64,000 nucleotides of DNA from positions 98,757-162,756 of the forward strand of contig JAKRSF010000009.1 of assembly GCA_022402445.1 (NCBI GenBank), written 5' to 3'. Position numbers and translations under genes: made by a program. Each line of letters starts with the position of its first letter. Position 1 is the stretch's first letter. The notes below the pieces were generated by a model. It made no database searches, had not been told where the DNA came from, and was given only the letters and a program-made list of their open reading frames with translations. This DNA comes from Cyanobacteriota bacterium. GTDB lineage: Bacteria; Cyanobacteriota; Cyanobacteriia; CACIAM-69d. Below, one piece after another: positions 59,475 to 64,000 of the stretch.

Positions 59475-59559
59475 TGGGCGATCACGCCCCCGACCAGCGT
59501 TGTTCAAGGCCAGGGCGCTGTCATTGGGAATGGACTTGAAGGGCTGTGATTCTTAGAAA

Positions 59560-59646
59560 CGGAGAGGGGGGGATTCGAACCCCCGATGCCCTCGCGGACA
59601 TAACAGATTTCGAGTCTGCCGCATTCGACCACTCTGCCACCTCTCC
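59560..59646 (-). tRNA. trnS: tRNA-Ser (CGA)
   Basis: On the minus strand the acceptor GGAGAGG pairs with CCTCTCC, discriminator G at 59560. The anticodon loop is CTCGAAA, anticodon CGA, serine. The long variable arm typical of tRNA-Ser is present, and the T-arm has GGGGG/CCCCC around GTTCGAATC-type loop. CCA is not encoded. An intrinsic terminator follows. Confidence 0.96.
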
Positions 59647-59740
59647 AGGCAAAGACCATATTACAGGAAATTGGCTGAAACACATGGGGTGCGGGTGAAT
59701 TTCTCTCGGTGGGGCAGCTAGGGTCGGGGGGAGCGTGGAC

Positions 59741-62197
59741 CTAGAGCCATGCGGCGGATTCGCGGGTTTCGTCGGTGGCTGGCCCAAATCCCCCCTGGGG
59801 CGTCCAGGCGATCGCGCCGTCGCGGCCCGTCCAAAACACTTGAATGTTGCGTTTCCGCAGTTCCAGGAGGGTGTCGGGGTCAAGCTGACGGGCGGTGGCG
59901 ATCGCAACGGTGGGGCGGGCGGCATCGAGGAGTTGGGGGGCCAGGGGTCGGCCATTCCACCAGAGGGCTTCGATCTCCGGGATGCTCTGGGCGATCGCTA
60001 GGGCTCGCTGGCGTTCCACATTGAGGCGATCCAACAGCAGCCAGCGGCGAGCGCCAGCGGTGATCAGGAGAGCTTGCCCACCCCCTTCGAGACTTTGGAC
60101 GGCGATCGCCCCGACGGTCTGGGGCTGTTCACGGCCGAGGCTGAAGACCTGCCCCCCCCGAACCGCCACCGTAGCCAGGAGCGATCGCAGGGACGGGGCC
60201 ACCTGATCGAGGCTGGTGGTCAAGGCGATCGCGGGGACGGTGATGCGGTCCAGGAGGGGTTGCCAGGGGGTGACCGCCGTACTCGGCCCCCCCAGGGCGA
60301 TCGCCCCGTCGAGGTGATCGAGCCCCCGCTGGCGCAGGAGGGGCAGCAGGTCAAATTGAGTGGTATCCGCGTCCCCGTGGCCGTAGATCAGGGTGGCTTG
60401 GCCGCGATCGCGGATCAGAACCGTCGTGCCATTGCCCGTATCCAACGTCATCACCTCCGCCGCCAAAGTCCCCCCATGCCACAGGGGCAACCACAGAACA
60501 GCCAGCCCCAGGGCCGAGGCCAAAATCCAGCGGCGCGGTCGATGCCACCAAGGGCTCCGCCACACCCACACAAAAATTCCGTACAGCACAATCACCTGCC
60601 CCAGGGAAATGGCCCCCGTGGTCACCATGCCCCCCGGCAACTGGGCAAAAAACTCGACCCCATGGAGCAACAACTCCAGGGGATAGCGCGCGATCGCCGC
60701 GACCACTTGGCCCAGCGGCGCAAAAATCAGCCACCCAAAGGACGCAAAAAAGATCAGGCCCGTCACCAGTTGCAGCAGCCACCCCATCAGCACATTCACC
60801 ACCAGGCTGTAGGAGGGCACCTGGAAAAAGATATACATCTGCAAGGGCAGGGTCCACAGGGTCGCCGCCAGGGGAATCGCGATCACGTCTGCCAATCCCG
60901 CTGGTACCCCCGGCATAGACCGCAGCCGCCCCGCGATCGCAGGACCAGACACCAGAAGCCCCAAGGTGGCCAGAAAACTAAGCTGAAAGCCCAAATCCCA
61001 TAGCCAAAGCGGATTCCACAGCAGCAGCAGCGTCGCCGCCACCGTCAACGAGCCCACCGATCGCACCCGCTCCCCCGCCCCAAAGGCCGTCAGCAGGGCC
61101 GTCCCCATCACCACCGCCCGCAGGACCGACGGCGACCCCCCCGCCAGGAACGCAAACCCCACCAGGGCAACCAAACCGCAAATCACCTGGGTGCTTCGGG
61201 GCAGTGGCCTCACCAGCAACAGGACACCGCCCAGGAGAATCGACACATGGAACCCCGACGCCGCCAGCACATGGGCCAGCCCCACCGCCGCAAACTTTTC
61301 CCGCACCGCCGCCGGTAAATCCACCGCCCGATTCCCCAGGACCATCCCCGCCGCGATCGCCCCCTGGGGATAGCCCAACGCCCCCACATGGCCCTGCACA
61401 ATCCGCCGCCGCAGGGCCGCCAAGCGCCGATCGAGCCCGCCGGACTCCCCCGTGCGATCGCCCAGCACCTCCACCTGCTGCCCCGCCAGGATACTAAAAC
61501 AGCCCTGCCGCGCCAGGTGGGCACGGAAATCAAAGGCCCCCGGATTCTTTGGCCCCGACGGTCGATACAGCTCCCCCGTAATCCGCACCCAATCCCCCGG
61601 CCGTAGCCCCGTCGCCTGGAGCAGCGGCACCGTCACATAGGCGCGCCCCGACACCGCCTGGGTGGGTTCCATCTCCGGATCGCCCCCCGCGATCGCCACC
61701 GCCTCCGACGACAAAATCTGGCCCGTCTGCACCGCCGCCAGCAAAAAACGCCCTTTTCCGGCAGCCGTCTGGCGTACCTCCCCCAACACCTGACCCCGCA
61801 CCATCACCAACTGCTGCCGGTCCAGGCGATCGCCCGGCGCGATCGTCCGACTCAGATCATCCGCCGCCGGGAAAGGGGTCCGAACTTGCGTATAAATCGC
61901 CATCAACAGCGCCACCACCCCCAGCAGCACCCAAAACCAGGGGGCCAACTCCGGAGCCCAGCGGCGAATCGGCGTCGATCGCGGCAGCCAGCGCCAGATC
62001 CCCAGCACAATCCCCAGGGCCAACAGGGCAAACTCGCCCCCCGGCACCGCCGTCGCCCCAATGCCCGCCATCCCCGCCAAACACAGCAGCACCATCGCCC
62101 GCATCGCCGCCGACCCCCCAAAAACGCAGGGGCAGGCTTTTCGCAAAACCCGCCCAAATCCATCTAAGTTCGCCCTAAATTCGCCGCGCAGGGGCAA
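59741..62197 (-). CDS. comEC: DNA uptake channel protein ComEC
   Basis: An 818-aa protein, possibly starting at 62104 or 62095 where the first helix (MVLLCLAGMAGIGATAV) begins. The ComEC order is seen: an N-terminal pair of helices, a soluble OB-like domain (about 110-250, with GDWVRITGELY), the competence domain with about eight membrane spans (LAASGFHVSILLGGVLLL onward), and a C-terminal metallo-beta-lactamase-like domain from about 580. That domain lacks the HxHxDH metal motif, as often in cyanobacteria, so it is probably inactive as a nuclease. ComEC passes single-stranded DNA through the inner membrane in natural transformation. Confidence 0.92.
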   Translation of the reverse strand: MPLRGEFRANLDGFGRVLRKACPCVFGGSAAMRAMVLLCLAGMAGIGATAVPGGEFALLALGIVLGIWRWLPRSTPIRRWAPELAPWFWVLLGVVALLMAIYTQVRTPFPAADDLSRTIAPGDRLDRQQLVMVRGQVLGEVRQTAAGKGRFLLAAVQTGQILSSEAVAIAGGDPEMEPTQAVSGRAYVTVPLLQATGLRPGDWVRITGELYRPSGPKNPGAFDFRAHLARQGCFSILAGQQVEVLGDRTGESGGLDRRLAALRRRIVQGHVGALGYPQGAIAAGMVLGNRAVDLPAAVREKFAAVGLAHVLAASGFHVSILLGGVLLLVRPLPRSTQVICGLVALVGFAFLAGGSPSVLRAVVMGTALLTAFGAGERVRSVGSLTVAATLLLLWNPLWLWDLGFQLSFLATLGLLVSGPAIAGRLRSMPGVPAGLADVIAIPLAATLWTLPLQMYIFFQVPSYSLVVNVLMGWLLQLVTGLIFFASFGWLIFAPLGQVVAAIARYPLELLLHGVEFFAQLPGGMVTTGAISLGQVIVLYGIFVWVWRSPWWHRPRRWILASALGLAVLWLPLWHGGTLAAEVMTLDTGNGTTVLIRDRGQATLIYGHGDADTTQFDLLPLLRQRGLDHLDGAIALGGPSTAVTPWQPLLDRITVPAIALTTSLDQVAPSLRSLLATVAVRGGQVFSLGREQPQTVGAIAVQSLEGGGQALLITAGARRWLLLDRLNVERQRALAIAQSIPEIEALWWNGRPLAPQLLDAARPTVAIATARQLDPDTLLELRKRNIQVFWTGRDGAIAWTPQGGFGPATDETRESAAWL

Positions 62198-62263
62198 AGT
62201 TCAAACCAACGTCAAACCCGCCCCCGCCGCTCCGTGCTTTCCCTAGAGGGAAGGCCCCTCAAC

Positions 62264-62776
62264 CTAAATAGACAGGCCCAGATTCAGACCAAAAATGGCG
62301 TGTAGGATCATCACCCCAAACGCCGCACTGCCGAGGTAGGCATGGACCGTCCGCAGTTGGGGTTTGCCGCCGCCGAACTTGCTCAGGGAAATGGCCCCAT
62401 TGGCCCCCAGCAGCCCCAGCACCAGCGTGCCCGTCCAGAAGTGGGGGCTTTCGAGCACCGGCTGCTGCTGAATGATCAGGGACAGCAGCCCGCCGGTGTA
62501 GCCCATCGCCATAAACGTCGTCATCCAGAGGGCAATGCGCTTGTGGTTGTTGAGCAGCGTCGCCTTGCCCTCACTGGGGCTAGCCAACCGCCCCTTCCAG
62601 CCCGCCCAGACCGCCGCACTGCCCATGGCGAAAATGACAATGCCCATCATGGCGGGGTGGCCCCAATGGGTGATGGGTTCCGGCAGGCTCAGGCTACGAA
62701 ACTGGGCCGCGATCGGCTCTAGGGCTTCCGCCAACTGATCCGCCAGGGCCGATGCAATTACCAAATGGCTCATCAT
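62264..62776 (-). CDS. DUF4079 membrane protein
   Basis: A 170-aa protein with about four membrane helices: HWGHPAMMGIVIFAMGSAAVW, ALWMTTFMAMGYTGGLLSLII, FWTGTLVLGLLGANGAI and TVHAYLGSAAFGVMILHAIFG. Spaced His in the helices and HPAMMG at the start of the first span fit DUF4079, a cyanobacterial and chloroplast family with cytochrome b561-like heme-ligand His pattern. ATG 62776 follows AAGAGAGACC; ATG 62773 is the alternative. Function unknown. Confidence 0.85.
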   Translation of the reverse strand: MMSHLVIASALADQLAEALEPIAAQFRSLSLPEPITHWGHPAMMGIVIFAMGSAAVWAGWKGRLASPSEGKATLLNNHKRIALWMTTFMAMGYTGGLLSLIIQQQPVLESPHFWTGTLVLGLLGANGAISLSKFGGGKPQLRTVHAYLGSAAFGVMILHAIFGLNLGLSI

Positions 62777-62886
62777 GACTTCAGGTCTCTCTTCTCTGTT
62801 CTGATTTGGCTTTAGCAATGGCTTCAGCACTGATCAGTATAGGGTTCCTGCCCCGGCAAGCCGCACCGCCCCATGGACGCAGGGCT

Positions 62887-63786
62887 TTAGGATGCCGCGA
62901 TCGCGATCACCCCCTCCCGCGTCTTCAGCAGAGGAAACCCCATCGCCTCCCGCTGCACCACATAGAGCTTCGCCACCTGCTTGGCCATATTTCGGATTCG
63001 GCCAATGTAACGGGTCCGCTCCATCACCGAAATTGCTCCCCGCGCATCCAGCAAATTGAACGTGTGGGAACACTTCAGCACCTGATCCAGCGCTGGCACC
63101 GCCAACTCCCGCTCCACCAGCCGCAGCGCCTCCGACTCATACAGTGCAAATAGCTTAAACAGCACCTCCGGATCCGACGCCTCAAAGTTGTAGTGGCACT
63201 GCTCCACCTCCCCCTGCATATGCACATCCCCATAGGTCAGGTGGTCATTCCAGCGGATCTCCGCGATCGCATCCACCCCCTGGAGATACATCGCCAGCCG
63301 CTCCAGCCCATAGGTAATCTCAATCGACACCGGATCGCAGTCCAGCCCACCGCACTGCTGGAAATAGGTAAACTGCGTCACCTCCATCCCATCGAGCCAG
63401 ACCTCCCAGCCCACACCCCACGCCCCAACCGACGCATCCTCCCAGTTATCCTCCACAAACCGCACATCATGATCCTCCGGGCGAATCCCCAGTGATCGCA
63501 GCGAATCTAGATAGATCTCCTGGATATTGTCCGGCGACGGCTTAATCAACACCTGGTACTGGTAATAGTGCTGGTACCGATTCGGATTCTCCCCATAGCG
63601 CCCATCCGCCGGACGCCGACAGGGCTCCACATACGCCACCGCCCACGGCTCCGGCCCCAGCGCCCGCAAAAACGTATGGGGATTCTTCGTCCCCGCCCCC
63701 TTCTCCGTATCGTACGGCTGGGCAATCAAACACCCCTGCCGCCCCCAAAAACTGTGTAGCGTCGCGATCGCATCCTGAAAATTCAC
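62887..63786 (-). CDS. glyQ: Glycyl-tRNA synthetase alpha subunit
   Basis: A 299-aa protein of GlyQ length. [33 protein letters not shown] opens it, with [35 protein letters not shown] and [35 protein letters not shown] as the class II catalytic core. It pairs with the beta subunit GlyS, which is not in this window. The separation of glyQ and glyS is common in cyanobacteria. Confidence 0.97.
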   Translation of the reverse strand: MNFQDAIATLHSFWGRQGCLIAQPYDTEKGAGTKNPHTFLRALGPEPWAVAYVEPCRRPADGRYGENPNRYQHYYQYQVLIKPSPDNIQEIYLDSLRSLGIRPEDHDVRFVEDNWEDASVGAWGVGWEVWLDGMEVTQFTYFQQCGGLDCDPVSIEITYGLERLAMYLQGVDAIAEIRWNDHLTYGDVHMQGEVEQCHYNFEASDPEVLFKLFALYESEALRLVERELAVPALDQVLKCSHTFNLLDARGAISVMERTRYIGRIRNMAKQVAKLYVVQREAMGFPLLKTREGVIAIAAS

Positions 63787-63966
63787 CAGACCTCCCCTCC
63801 AAGCAAACCTAGTTCCATACAGAGCAGCAAATCCCCATACGGACCGCCACCGCCCACTAGGCTACCCGGAACCGCAACCCCACAACACACCCCGCCTTCA
63901 ACCTCGTCCCCTAAAGCCTTCCCAACCCTCCAGCGCACCCCCCAGAAACTTTTTTCCAGGAGATGG

Positions 63967-63995
63967 TTGACAGTTTTGTTTTATCTTGCTACCTT
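63967..63995 (+). promoter_or_regulatory. Sigma-70-type promoter reading out of the window
   Basis: TTGACA (63967-63972), a 17-base spacer and TACCTT (63990-63995). The surrounding 50 bases are AT-rich, unlike the rest of the gap after glyQ (63787-63960), where I see no feature. The gene it serves lies beyond the window. Confidence 0.55.
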
Positions 63996-64000
63996 AATAA

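Overview
The window is cyanobacterial chromosome. The evidence is the very dense HIP1 palindrome (GCGATCGC) through most genes, together with Ycf3 (photosystem I assembly), a NrtS-type nitrate transporter, a cyanobacterial DUF4079 protein and other cyanobacterial families. Base composition is GC-rich. I cannot name the species from sequence alone.

Region 1 (about 1-13,400) is an accessory element. It holds a cluster of unrecognised genes: small membrane and coiled-coil proteins, a HerA/FtsK-like ATPase, three beta-rich surface or fibre-like proteins on the opposite strand, a large two-gene operon (678 and 519 aa), and a run of small ORFs that includes a tandem paralogous pair. At 13,367-13,408 lies an orphan 3' half of tRNA-Phe that begins exactly at the anticodon loop. 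This is the expected footprint of integration into a tRNA-Phe gene, so I read 1-13,408 as the right-hand part of an integrated element whose left end, with the intact tRNA and probably the integrase, lies outside the window. It looks virus-like or secretion-like but fits no family I know. It is the best candidate for an undescribed system here.

Region 2 (13.4-28.2 kb) is backbone: a DUF29 protein, YtxH/DUF948 stress-type proteins, the CCA-adding enzyme, a histone-deacetylase-like hydrolase, a small AT-richer island with a GIY-YIG gene and an IS630-type transposase remnant, a membrane glycosyltransferase, a pentapeptide-repeat membrane protein, Ycf3, GatC, and a ferredoxin-like aldo/keto reductase.

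Region 3 (28.2-38.5 kb) carries hypF-hypC-hypD-hypE for making the NiFe hydrogenase cyanide/CO ligands. It is followed by a ferrochelatase-like protein with a His-rich tail, a D-Ala-D-Ala dipeptidase, MinC without MinD/MinE, and a HEAT-repeat protein.

Region 4 (38.5-64 kb) holds a single-chain restriction-modification enzyme with a repeated palindrome inside its coding sequence, a Ser/Thr kinase, HisS, a glycosyltransferase, META, Hsp20, LysR and CAP-domain proteins, a PAS-GGDEF-EAL protein, aminopeptidase P, a degenerate metallo-beta-lactamase-fold protein, TrpG/PabA, a lone ABC ATPase, a transglutaminase, a cyclophilin, TsaE, NrtS, tRNA-Ser(CGA), ComEC, a DUF4079 protein and GlyQ. A dispersed hairpin repeat occurs in three intergenic regions, one copy with compensating base changes in its stem.
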